Source: Symsagittifera roscoffensis
Taxonomy: Eukaryota > Xenacoelomorpha > Acoela > Convolutidae
Length of the DNA: 64,000 bases
NCBI RefSeq assembly: GCF_963678635.1
Contig: NC_087065.1
Coordinates: forward strand, 49,057,011-49,121,010
Direction: 5' to 3'
The notes under the pieces were generated by a model. That model searched no databases and was not told where the DNA came from. It saw only the letters and a list, made by a program, of their open reading frames with translations. Positions 1-10,838 of this stretch are shown here, one piece after another. Every line of letters begins with the position of its first letter. Position 1 is the stretch's first letter. A program made the translations under genes and the position numbers.

Positions 1-3000
1 AACCCCTGATTTTAGTAAAGTTAGGTTTTCGTTTTTTTTTTGTTAAAAGCAATATTCGAACTAAAGATTTACTGATTATGCTTATTGGCTCAGTTGCCTT
101 AATTTGTATCGCTTTAAGGATAAAAAACTGTTGGTTAAAGAAAGTCAGGCAGTCCTCGTTGTAAGAACTCAAAGCTTCGAGACTTATTTGCTCATTTTTT
201 TATGACAACAATTTCTTGAGGTATTTTTTTGGTTTTCGAATCAATGAGTGTCTACTATCGCTTTGTCGGCATAGTAGCCCTCTTTTCAATTTAGAAACTA
301 ATTTATCTTGTTTCTTGAATGTTTTTTTTTTTGGCGGTTTCACTTGTGTGACAAAGACGGTTTGTTTTTTTTTCTTTGGAAGGAAGACAAACTCCAATAT
401 CAGATATGCTATGATCATCAGAAAAACAATAATAACTCCAAATTGTCGGAAAAGTGTTCTGACTATTGATTTCCCTGAGTAAAAAAAAAATTTTGATTTG
501 GATCAATTTTTTTTCTAAAAAGGAACTTAAAATGCCAAAGTTAAAAAAAATATTTTAAAAGATTTTTCCAAATTTAGCTTGTATTACTTTTTAGTTTTTA
601 GTAATTCAAACTGTCAACACTCTAATGAGATATCTACCAAAGAACTTTGATTTTAAAAAAACGAGAAAAATGGAGATTGACGCACTTGCTGATTTCAAGA
701 AAGTTTTGTGCTGATGGTATATCTGAATTGGTCTAATCATATTATGCTGATCATTAATGGCTACTCAAGTGATCTTTTCATGAAAAATTAATATAAGTTT
801 TTGTCGCACAATTCAAAAAAGTTTCTGCTAACAATACTTGTTCTTCAAAAATCACATTTTTGTCCAGTTTTAAAAAAATACAAACAGTTTTTTTGGTTTT
901 TTTTCTTTATGAACGAAATTTCCCCCCTTGAGCGAAATAGACCATCCAAAAAACAGAATCCTTTTGTTAAGTAGGTGTGGAAGAACAATGTTGTACTTTC
1001 GGTTGTCTGCTTATGCTTTCTTGGCTGAAGTGCCGCGTTGTGGGACTTTTGTGCGGTCAGAAGTTTTTTTTATTGTAGAAGCAATTGTTTTTTGATTATT
1101 TTTTTTGTAATTTATAGCTTAAACAACCCCTGATTTTAGTAAAGTTAGGTTTACGTTTGTTTTTTTTTGTTAAAAGCAATATTCGAACTAAAGGTTTACT
1201 GATTATGCTTATTGGCTCAGTTGCCTTAATTTGTATCGCTTTAACGATAAAAAACTGTTGGTTAAAGAAAGTCAGGCAGTCCTTGTTGTAAGAACTCAAA
1301 GCTTCGAGACTTATTTGCTCATTTTTTTTATGACAACAATATCTTGAGCTATTTTTTTGGTTTTTGAATCAATGAGTGACTACTATCGCTTCGTCGGCAT
1401 AGTAGCCCTCTGTTCAATTTAGAAACTAATTTATCTTGTTTCTTGAATGTTTTTTTTGGCGGTTTCACTTGTGTGACAAAAACGGTTTAATTTTTTTTTC
1501 TTTGGAAGGAAGACAAACTCCAATATCAGATATGCTATGATCATCAGAAAAACAATAATAACTCCAAATTGTCGAAAAAGTGTTCTGACTATTGATTTCC
1601 CTGAGTAAAAAAAAAACTTTTGTTTTGGATCAATTTTTTTTCTAAAAAGGAACTTAAAATGCCAAAGTGAAAAAAAAATTTTTTTCCAAATTTAGCTTGT
1701 ATTACTTTTTAGTTTTTAGTAATTCAAACTGTCAACACTCTAATGAGATATCTAGCAAAGAACTTTGATTTTAAAAAAAAAACGAGAAAAATGGAGATTG
1801 ACGCACTTGCTGATTTCAAGAAAGTTTTGTGCTGATGGTATATCTGAATTGGTCTAATCATATTATGCTAATCATTAATGGCTACTCAAGTGATCTTTTC
1901 ATGAAAAATTAATATAAGTTTTTGTCGCACAAAAAAGTTTCAGCTAACAATACTTGTTGTTCAAAAATTACATTTTTGTCCAGTTTTGAAAAAATTCAAA
2001 CAGTTTTTTTTGGTTTTTTTTCTTTATGAACGAAATTTCCCCCCTTGAGCGAAATAGACCATCCAAAAAACAGAATCCTTTTGTTAAGTAGGTGTGGAAG
2101 AACAATGTTGTACTTTCGTTTGTCTGCTTATGCTTTCTTGGCTGAAGTGCCACGTTGTGGGACTTTTGTGTGGTCAGAAGTTTTTTTTATTGTAGAAGCA
2201 ATTGTTTTTTGATTATTTTTTTTGTAATTTATAGCTTAAACAACCCCTGATATTAGTAAAGTTAGGTTTTCGTTTGTTTTTTTTTGCTGAAAGCTATGTT
2301 CGAACTAAAGGTTTACTGATTATGCTTATTGGCTCAGTTGCCCTAATTTGTATCGCTTTAAGGATAAAAAACCGTTGGTTAAAGAAAGTCAGGCAGTCCT
2401 CGTTGTAAGAACTCAAAGCTTCAAGACTTATTTCCTTATGTTTTTTATGACAACAATTTCTTGAGGTTGTTTTTTTTTGGTTTTTGACTCAATGAGTGTC
2501 TACTGTCGCTTTGTCGACTTAGTAGCCCTCTGTTCAATTTAGAAACTAATTTATCTTGTTTTCTTGAATGTTTTTTTTGGCGGTTTCACTTGTGTGACAA
2601 AAACGGTTTGTTTTTTTTTCTTTGGAAGGAAAACAAACTCCAATATCAGATGTGCTATGATCATCAGAAAAACAATAATAACTCCAATTTGTCGGAAAAG
2701 TGTTCTAACTTTCTGATTTCCCTGTGTAAAAACAAATTTTGTTTTGAATCAATTTTTTCTCTAAAAAGGAACTTAAAATGCCAAAGTGAAAAAAAATATT
2801 TTAAAAGATTTTTCCAAATTTAGCTTGTATTACTTTTTAGTTTTTAGTAATTCAAACTGTTAACACTCTAATGGTATATGTACCAAAGAATTTTGATTTT
2901 GAAAAAACGAGAAAAAATGGAGATTGACGCACTTGCTGATTTCAAGAAACTTTTGTGCTGATGATATATCTGAATTGGTTTAATCATATTATGCTGATCA

Positions 3001-3209
3001 TGAATGGCTACTCAATTGATCTTTTCATGAAACATGAATATAAGTTTTTGTCGCACAATTCAAAAAAGTTCCACCTAACAATACTTGTTGTTTTAAAATC
3101 ACATTTTTTTTCCATTTTTGAAAAAATTCAAACAGTTTTTTTTTCGGTTTTTTTCTTTATGAATGAAATTTCCCCCCTTGAGCGAAATAGAGCATCCAAA
3201 AAACAGAAT
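1..3209. repeat. 1.12 kb direct tandem repeat, three copies
   Basis: The segment beginning AACCCCTGATTTTAGTAAAG recurs at 1, 1125 and 2242, giving periods of about 1124 and 1117 bp. The first copy is cut by the window edge or starts just before it. The third copy stops matching near 3209, just after a shared ACAGAATCC, where the other two continue with TTTTGTTAAGTAGGTG. Differences are mostly homopolymer lengths and scattered point changes, so the copies are recent. No frame is open across a unit; the short ORFs inside are not conserved between copies. I see no terminal inverted repeats or transposase, so the mechanism of spread is unknown. Confidence 0.9.
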
Positions 3210-3273
3210 CCAAACTGGAGAGCAACTTTGGATTTAGTAGGAAATTGTTGTTTCCTTCATTTTTGACCAGATC

Positions 3274-3872
3274 TCATCATAGTATTCTTCGACTAACTCA
3301 CCTTCCTTTTTTTAAACTTTTTTCGCATGTGATACAAAGCTTCGCTTCGCTCTTGTGTATTCAGATTTAGTTCTGGTGTAAGTTGACCGGTCAAAAAATT
3401 TTTTTGCTATGTTAATTGCTTATGAGATGTTTTCGAAAATTGACTCAATTGTGGAAATGGAGTTTGAACATATTTTCCATAAAACTAAATTGCTGACTTG
3501 ATTTTTCATTTCAAAACAAAAAAAATTTGCTCCTGAAATAGTTCCCCAATTCATTTTCACTTTTTTTAATTTAATTGCCCGGTTTTCGATTTATAAAATT
3601 TTGTTGTTGCTAATGTTGGCAACTTGTGTTATTGTGTTTCTTTGAAATGACAAAAAAAAATACGTAACTTCCTTGTCTGTCTGTAGTTTAGTTTTTTTTT
3701 CAAATTTGTTTGAATGTATGAACATATGTATTTGAGTATGTGTGTACATGTTTACGTATGTATGTATAGAGATATGTATGGATGTATATATGATTGTCGT
3801 TTGTATTGATGAGTGCTTGTTCGGATGTATGTATGATTGTATACATGCATGCATGTAAACTTGTATGTATGC

Positions 3873-3905
<33 letters not shown>

Positions 3906-4058
3906 TGTATGTATGTATGTATGTATGTATGTATGGATTTAGGTATGTACGTATGCATGTATATCTTTATGTGTCTATGTTTATATGTTTGTATGTATTT
4001 ATGTTTGTAACTATGTATGTATTTATGTTTGAATGTGTATTTGTTTTTTAGGCAAGTT
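3274..4058. repeat. ~785 bp repeat unit B, copy 1
   Basis: This block starts TCATCATAGTATTCTTCGAC and ends near TTTTTTAGGCAAGTTT. It is matched at 8211-8996 with small differences. Its 3' third is the GTAT-type microsatellite and diverged flanks. It sits just downstream of the truncated third copy of the 1.12 kb unit, and copy 2 also follows a piece of that unit, so the two repeat types travel together. Confidence 0.88.
3706..4040. repeat. GTAT/ATGT microsatellite
   Basis: Imperfect tetranucleotide repeats surround a pure run of about sixteen GTAT units at roughly 3868-3935. The array produces long false reading frames on both strands (MYVC and IHTY repeats), which are not genes. Confidence 0.95.
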
Positions 4059-7000
4059 TAAATGTTAGATATATTTCATTCTACTTACGCGTATTTATTT
4101 ATTCTACCTAAATGAAAAAGAACTTTGAAAAAACAATTTGTTGCATAGTTAATCATTGCTTATTTTTGGGCAAAAAAGCAGATTGTTTGTCCTTTGAGTG
4201 TTTTTTTTATTAAAAGTTGGGGCGCTTAAAATGAGAGATTAAACAAAAAAAATTAAATACCATTGAAAGTTTTGATTCCTTGAGTTCAAGTGTAAAAAAA
4301 GCTTTCATTATTTTGATGAAAATCTAGGGATCAGAAAAATGGCAAATCGGCTAAGTTCTGGACTACTTTATGCAAACTTTGAAGGTTTTTATTTATATTG
4401 ATGAAACATAAGGCGAGTGCTGAGTTGTTCCACTCAACAAAAATATTCCAATCTGTTTTGAGTGAAGCAAAATGATCGTAATTTTTTTTTGTTAGATTCA
4501 ATTTTTTACATTTGACATTTTAGTATTCTACATAATTTATGCGTTTCCATTCCGACTTTCGAAGAAAGTGACGGAATATAGATTTTTTTGCTCAGCTGGT
4601 TTTTTTTCTGACAAATTTCGCTTCTTTTAATTGCAAAGTTTCACGGAAATTTTATGTTCCATTCGAAAACTTTTATTGACTTGAGCTATAGTTACAAAAG
4701 ATACTCAACCTGCGCTAGTGAGGGCTTCTTCTCTCCAGACAAACGTCGACTTCAACTAGCAATTTACGACGTAAAATTCTAAAAATCAGCCAAAAAGTAT
4801 TTTTCTCCTAAAAAATAGCTAATTTCGCAAGATTAAGGTAAGTAATGGTTGATGTACATTGTGCCATTATGGAGTATAGTTAAATATATTCGAACATGTT
4901 TTTGTCTAAAATATTTGGGGATGAAATTCATTTTTTGGAGATTATATCCTCCTAACTTTTCTGTGCTGCTGCTGCTGAGTGAGAGGCTCACCTTCTTGAT
5001 ACAGTCTGTCAATTTTTGACTCGGTAATTTTGGCGTAGCTTTTGCCTGACAAAAGTTCAACATATTCATTTTTTGGGATAAAAACTTTGGATGTTTTTAC
5101 GGATCATATTTCTCTGATCCTTGTAAAGTTATCGAGTATTTGAAGTTTTGGCTAACTTGTGACAATTAGGGACGCAATAGTTCATGTACTATAAACGTGT
5201 AAGCAGAGGTTTAAACCGTGTAACAAGTCGTTCCAAATTGAATTGAGGCAGGTTGGATAAAACTTTTTGAGGAAATCAAATCAGTTTGCACTTTGCATAG
5301 CATTTAATGGATTGATTTTTGAGAAACAAAACAAAAAAAAACTTTTTTCATTTCCATTTCTTTTATTTTTTCCTAATCGGTTGATTTTTTTTAAAAATCC
5401 GTTGCTTCTCTTTGTTTTAATAAGAAGGAAATATTGAAAAATCATAGTATCAAGATTACAAAAAAAGCAAGGTCATAAATTTTGAACCATATACTTCATT
5501 TCACTTTTTTTGCTTCATTGCGTTCTTTGACTCTATTCTAACTGACTGTTACCTGTACGCTTAGAATGCTCATAGCTTAAGTTTGATTAAGCTTGAGTTG
5601 GATAATTTTACAAATGATTCTTTTTGTTTTTTCATTTAAAAACAATTGTAAGAAAAAGGCAAACTACGCTCCTAAATTACGAACTGCAAACGATGAGAAT
5701 AACATTGTTAAACTTATTTTTTACATTAGATTAGAACTCTAAAAACATGTTGATCATTTTTTATTGAATATTTTTTGTTAAAACATTCTTTTCGATGTAG
5801 ATATTTATTCTTCTTAAAAGCTACAATTTTGAGAAAACGTTAAGTTTTCTTGTTTCACTTTTGCCTTGAAAAGTTTCTGGTTTTCCTGAAAAAACGATCA
5901 ATTAAGACAAAAGTAGTAGAACTGAAAGGCATAAATAAATAAAATTGAAAGTTTTATATGAAATAATTGTTGTGAACTTTCTTTTACTTTGAGACCACCA
6001 AAAATTGTTGTAACCGGTAAAAAAAATTTTTTTTTCCATAAGCACGTTAGTTCAGAAACTGCTCAATTTGATGGGTATGGCAAATTTGCTAATTATCTTG
6101 AGTAGTTGTTACTACTACCATCTGTTGCGTTAAGGCGTTAAGTGTTTAATAAGTTGGATTCGTTTAAGCGGTAATTACTTTATTTTTTCATTCAAACCTC
6201 TTGAAAAATTATCAATTAGTTTTTTTCCCTTTGGATGTTTGTCTTATCTATCTATGATTCAGCTTCCGTTTTTTCTCAAATGCTGTTTATTTTAACTGGT
6301 TTAGCTTTGAACCTTTGGAAAACCTATAAGTTGCAACAAAGTACAAAAACTGATCTGATTTTGAAGATTATCTTGCATCATTTTTTCATTCTTCGATTAA
6401 CCGGCTCAAAGCTATGAAAAATAAAGATTGAATTAAGTTTTTTTGAGGAGGGGTGTATATATGTTCTTTCGCTTAGGGTGTCACTGTGGATGGGTCGAAA
6501 AAAAAGTCTAAAATTTGGAGATGAACGGTTTTTTTTGTGACATCAGTTTTGCTTACACGAGTCGAAAAAACTTTTGTCGCTTCGGGGTAACATCTCTGGT
6601 TGTTTATGAACATCATTCAATACAAACAACAAGGTTATCGTCGTTACAGTTGTATCATTTTTTTTCAACTTAGATCTTTGAAGAAAATTTTGACCTCCAT
6701 CTCTTTTTTTATTCACTATCCAGTCAAAGTCTTAATAAATTCAAGCTCTTTGTTCAAAATTGGATTTTTTCTGTGTCTTGGTAGTCAATTTTCACAGCAC
6801 TTACAGTTTGTTCTCACGTACTATCACTGCCATGGCAGGTCATCGGATGCATGCACACGATTTCAAAAGGGTTGTTTTACCATACGCTTAATATCCTGCT
6901 TTCTATTAATAGCCCCGGAAAGTCTCAGACCAGAGTCGCCTCTGCAGAATGGTAAATGGGGGGATACATCTTTATGTTAAAAACTCAAGTAAAAGTTAGA

Positions 7001-7993
7001 ATTGGTGGCTGTTATTTATTGAAAAAAATATAGAGAAAACGATAAATTGCAGACCAACTTCATCTCTCCTCTGAAAATTTAAAGAGTCGAAGATACTTTT
7101 GTATGGGGACTTGTTTTTTTCTAGAAAAACCGTGGAACGTTTTAATTTCTACACGAGCGCATTCATACACTTTAATGAACTCTTGAATACTGGTTATATA
7201 TGCACTTATTGAGCTTTCTGACTCTGAAAGTGTAAAAGATATAAAAAAACGTGAACGAGTTTCAATCGCAAAACTGGACGCATTTTTTTGGCGGAAAAAA
7301 ATGCAACTTTTGATTAAATTTAGCTTTCTAAATTTCAGTGATTAAATTAAAAAGGTGTGATTTCTTAATTGCTTTCGAAATCCCTAGTGCCTTAAGAGCC
7401 TTCTGTACTTTCATTGAGTTTGAAATTGTTTCAAGTCAGCGTTTTTTATCTTTTTTTTTTGCGTTTTTGCTTATTTCCAATTCTATGTTGGCTATGCTAA
7501 TTCTATGTGAAAAAACATAGTGTATATTGAAATGGTGAATCTCTTTTTACTGTTGCCAGTTAAGACACAGTTTGATCTTCTTTGCAAAAAAACATCTTGC
7601 CAAAATGTCTGAGTACAAACAGAAAAAAAAAAATGAAATGTCAAAAACATAATTTGAAAAAACACTTTTCGAATTTTGCTCATGCAACCATTCTAGCTCA
7701 TGGAATTTCATGGTAGTCCCTTTTCATTGTATGGACTTCGATGATAAGCGTGTTTGAGATTTTTATTTCGGGGAGGGGTGCTACGTTATTCGAGCTCACA
7801 CAACTAAATGGCAGAAATTGTTTCCGAAAATTATAATCATGACTCAATCTCCAATGTTTTAGAACTTAATTTTTGAAACTAATTAAAACCATTATTTCGG
7901 TTTGTGTGGTTTTTTTTGAAATAAAATTGTTTGAATTAAGGTTACATTGAACAAAATTTCTTGATTTGTTTATTTGATCTTTCGCGGTTCGAC
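4059..7993. other. AT-rich stretch without a supported gene
   Basis: About 3.9 kb of AT-rich DNA between the two repeat blocks. The longest frame (6600-6980, plus strand) has a hydrophobic, low-complexity translation with no recognisable domain and no codon signature. One short minus-strand exon-like stretch near 4980-5095 ends at a good GTGAGC donor but has no convincing acceptor. I see no RNA gene here. Confidence 0.6.
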
Positions 7994-8205
7994 TTTTGTT
8001 AAGTAGGTGTGGAAGAACAATGTTGCACTTTCGGTTGTCTGCTAATGCTTTCTTGGCTGAAGTGCCGCGTTGTGGGACTTTTGTGCGGTCAGAAGTTTTT
8101 TTTATTGTAGAAGCAATTTTTTTTATTATTATTTTTTGTAATTTATAGCTTAAACAACCCCTGATTTTAGTAAAGTTAGGTTTTCATTTGATTTTTTTTG
8201 TTAAC
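7994..8205. repeat. Fragment of the 1.12 kb repeat unit
   Basis: The piece begins TTTTGTTAAGTAGGTGTGG and runs through the unit junction AACCCCTGATTTTAGTAAAG to about 8205. It matches positions about 960-1175 of the first two copies. It starts exactly at the part of the unit that is missing from the third copy at 3209, which suggests that one array was split and the pieces moved about 4.8 kb apart. Confidence 0.85.
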
Positions 8206-8210
8206 AGTTT

Positions 8211-8996
8211 TCATCATAGTATTCTTCGACTAACTCACCTTCCTTTTTTTAAACTTTTTCGCAAGTGATACAAAGCTTCGCTTCGCTCTTGTGTATTCAG
8301 ATTTGATTCTAGTGTAAGTTGACCGGTCAAAAAAATTTTTTGCTATGTTTATTGCACATGAGATGTTTTCAAAAAATGACTCAATTGTGGAAAAGGAGTT
8401 TTAACATGTTTTCCATAAAATTAAATTGCTGACTTGATTTTTCATTTCAATACAAAAAAAATTTGCTCTTGAAATAGTTCTCCAATTCAATTTAACATTT
8501 TTTTTATTTTAATTGCCTGGTTTTCGATTTATAAAATTTTGTAGTTGCTAATGTTGGCAACTTGTGTTATTGTGTTTCTTTGAAATGACAAAAAAAATAA
8601 GTAATTTCTTTGTCTGTCTGTAGTTTAGTTTTTTTTTCAAATATGTTTGAATGTATGAACATATGTATTTGAGGATGTATGTACATGTTTACGTATGTAT
8701 GTATAGATATGTATGGATGAATATATGATTGTAGTTTGTATTGATGAGTGCTTGTTCGTATGTATGTATGATTGTATACATGCATGCATGTAAGTTTGTA
8801 TGTATGCATGTATGTATGTATGTATTTATGTATGTATGTATGTATGTATGTATGTATGTATGGCTTTAGGTATGTACGTATGCATGTATGTGTGCCTGTA
8901 TATCTCTATGTGTCTATGTTTATATGTTTGTATGCATGTATGTTTGTAACTATGTATGTATTTATGTTTGAATGTGTATTTGTTTTTTAGGCAAGT
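8211..8996. repeat. ~785 bp repeat unit B, copy 2
   Basis: Direct-orientation copy of 3274-4058, including the GTAT microsatellite (about 8640-8970), which is shorter and more interrupted here. It follows directly on the fragment of the 1.12 kb unit. Confidence 0.88.
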
Positions 8997-9454
8997 TTTT
9001 TTGGGTGTGTATGTATGTGTATGCATCGATGTATATTATTGAAAGTTAATCTATGTGTAGTTTATTGTTGTGAGTGTATGAATTAGTTTAATGTATTAAA
9101 CACTTCTAACTCAGAAAGGTAATCCTAACTGAAATTATAACTAGAACTTGAACTAATATCTTTGTGTGTGAATTTTGAGTATATTCTAGAGTATTTCAAC
9201 TTTTTCTGGATTATTCTTTAAATTTACTACAAAAAAAAACTTTCTTTCTCGGTTTCCACATTTCTGGGTTTAATTATACAATAAATTCCTGTAAAACATT
9301 TTTTAGTCTAGTTAATTTTATTCACAGTTATGTTCAATATTAATCAAAATAAAGATTTGAAATTTATCAAGAAACTTAAAATTGCTTCTTTATCTATAGA
9401 CTGTTTGACAAAAACTTATGAAACTCGATGATTAACTTAGTTTTTTTCTTTTAG

Positions 9455-9949
9455 ATGAATAATATGGAGTTTCCTTGCAGACGATGCCCAAGAAAATATA
9501 CCACCAAGCGCAGATTGAACGATCATATGCTGAAAAAACACGGAATTTTGTCAAGAAAAGCAGCAAACTACAAGTGTGGATTCTGCTCAAAACTTTTTGT
9601 GAGATCTGATACTGTCCTTCGCCATCTCCGAGAAACTCACAGCTCCATGAAGCCGAAAAAATGTGTTAATTGTGATATTGTTTTTGGAAACCTACATGAA
9701 CTTAAAAATCACGTTGCAGAGCATCATGACATACGTAAAATTACATCTGTCCCACATTCGGCTGAGCTGAAGTTTAGTACCGAACAACATGCAGCTAAAA
9801 ACTTCTTCCAAACTTATAGAATGAAATTTCAAGATGTATTAAATCTTCTCTCCTTGATGGATGCTTACAAAGTTGTTATTCAAGGTTTCATCAAACGAAA
9901 TTATCAAAGCTTGGGCGAATTAAACTCCAATTTTCAGCTAAACTTCTAA
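9455..9949 (+). CDS. C2H2 zinc-finger N-terminal part of the PolB remnant
   Basis: A 164-residue open frame with three C2H2 fingers in its first ~90 residues. Each has C-x2-C-x12-H-x4-H spacing (CRRCPRKY, CGFCSKLF and CVNCDIVF at their cysteine ends). The frame starts at an ATG after TTTTTCTTTTAG, which could also be a splice acceptor. It ends one frameshift before the polymerase homology resumes, and zinc fingers are common at the N-terminus of this polymerase family, so it is more likely the front of the polymerase than a separate gene. It may be read as a free zinc-finger protein today; the sequence cannot decide. Confidence 0.6.
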   Translation: MNNMEFPCRRCPRKYTTKRRLNDHMLKKHGILSRKAANYKCGFCSKLFVRSDTVLRHLRETHSSMKPKKCVNCDIVFGNLHELKNHVAEHHDIRKITSVPHSAELKFSTEQHAAKNFFQTYRMKFQDVLNLLSLMDAYKVVIQGFIKRNYQSLGELNSNFQLNF

Positions 9950-10356
9950 AGCCAATAGAAGAAACCAAAGTTTCTTGTCACACAAGCAGCACTTCAAAGG
10001 TTTTAGTAACCGATCTTGATGACAATGACTACTACTCAATGGTTGACCGAATGGTCAGCACGCTCCAAAATTTCTGCAGCAGCGGCAGTGGTTTTATTGT
10101 GAGCTCTCTTGAACATCTGGATTTTAGCATTAATCTGTTCAAACCGATTAGAGGAAGCAGTTATCTTGCGACACCTATGCTGTTTAAAAACAATAACTTC
10201 CTTTTGAACATCAAAAACAAGAATCAACTTTGCTTCATTTATGCAATACTGGCAGCAGTGAATCCAGAAATTGTTAACAATCAACAGGAAGCTTATAGCT
10301 ACAAAGGAAAAATTGGTCAGCTCGTCATTGATGACTTTGACTTCCCAATCGCAATA

Positions 10357-10838
10357 CGTGACGTTACTCGCTTTGAAAAGATCAACAAGCTGTCCATAAA
10401 TATTTTTGATTTAGAAACCAATCAAATTTTTCCCCTTTATTTGTCAAAAAATTGTTTCAAAACCATCAATTTACTTCTTTTTTTTCTGATGGTGTAGTTT
10501 TTCATTACTGTCTTATTACAAATTTTAATGCATTCACGACAAGGCAGTTTGAAAAATCTACGAACCGAAAAAAGTTTTGTGTGCGATTTCTCCATGTGAC
10601 GTGACGTTACTCGCTTTGAAAAGATCAACAAGCTGTCCATAAATATTTTTGATTTAGAAACCAATCAAATTTTTCCCCTTTATTTGTCAAAAAATTGTTT
10701 CAAAACCATCAATTTACTTCTTTTTTTCTGATGGTGTAGTTTTTCATTACTGTCTTATTACAAATTTTAATGCATTCACGACAAGGCAGTTTGAAAAATC
10801 TACGAACCGAAAAAAGTTTTGTGTGCGATTTCTCCATG
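10357..10838 (+). repeat. ~240 bp tandem duplication inside the PolB remnant
   Basis: The segment beginning CGTGACGTTACTCGCTTTG at 10357 is repeated from 10600, with only a poly-T length difference (8 versus 7 T) and a TGAC-like junction. The second copy continues into the downstream polymerase homology, while the first is interrupted. Near identity shows that the duplication is much younger than the decay of the surrounding reading frame, or that it is an assembly artefact. Confidence 0.93.

Noticed and set aside
3591-4051. Long overlapping frames with MYVC and IHTY repeats at 3.6-4.05 kb and again at 8.57-9.03 kb
   Set aside because: They are the two strands of the GTAT microsatellite; a 4 bp repeat gives a 4-residue repeat in every frame.
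4833-5100. Minus-strand exon-like stretch (KVFIPKNEYVELLSGKSY) ending at a GTGAGC donor
   Set aside because: The donor is good and the composition plausible, but an in-frame TGA lies upstream near 5097, no good acceptor fits and no partner exon was found.
6600-6980. 126-residue plus-strand frame
   Set aside because: Hydrophobic, T-rich translation, no domain, no splice or promoter context.
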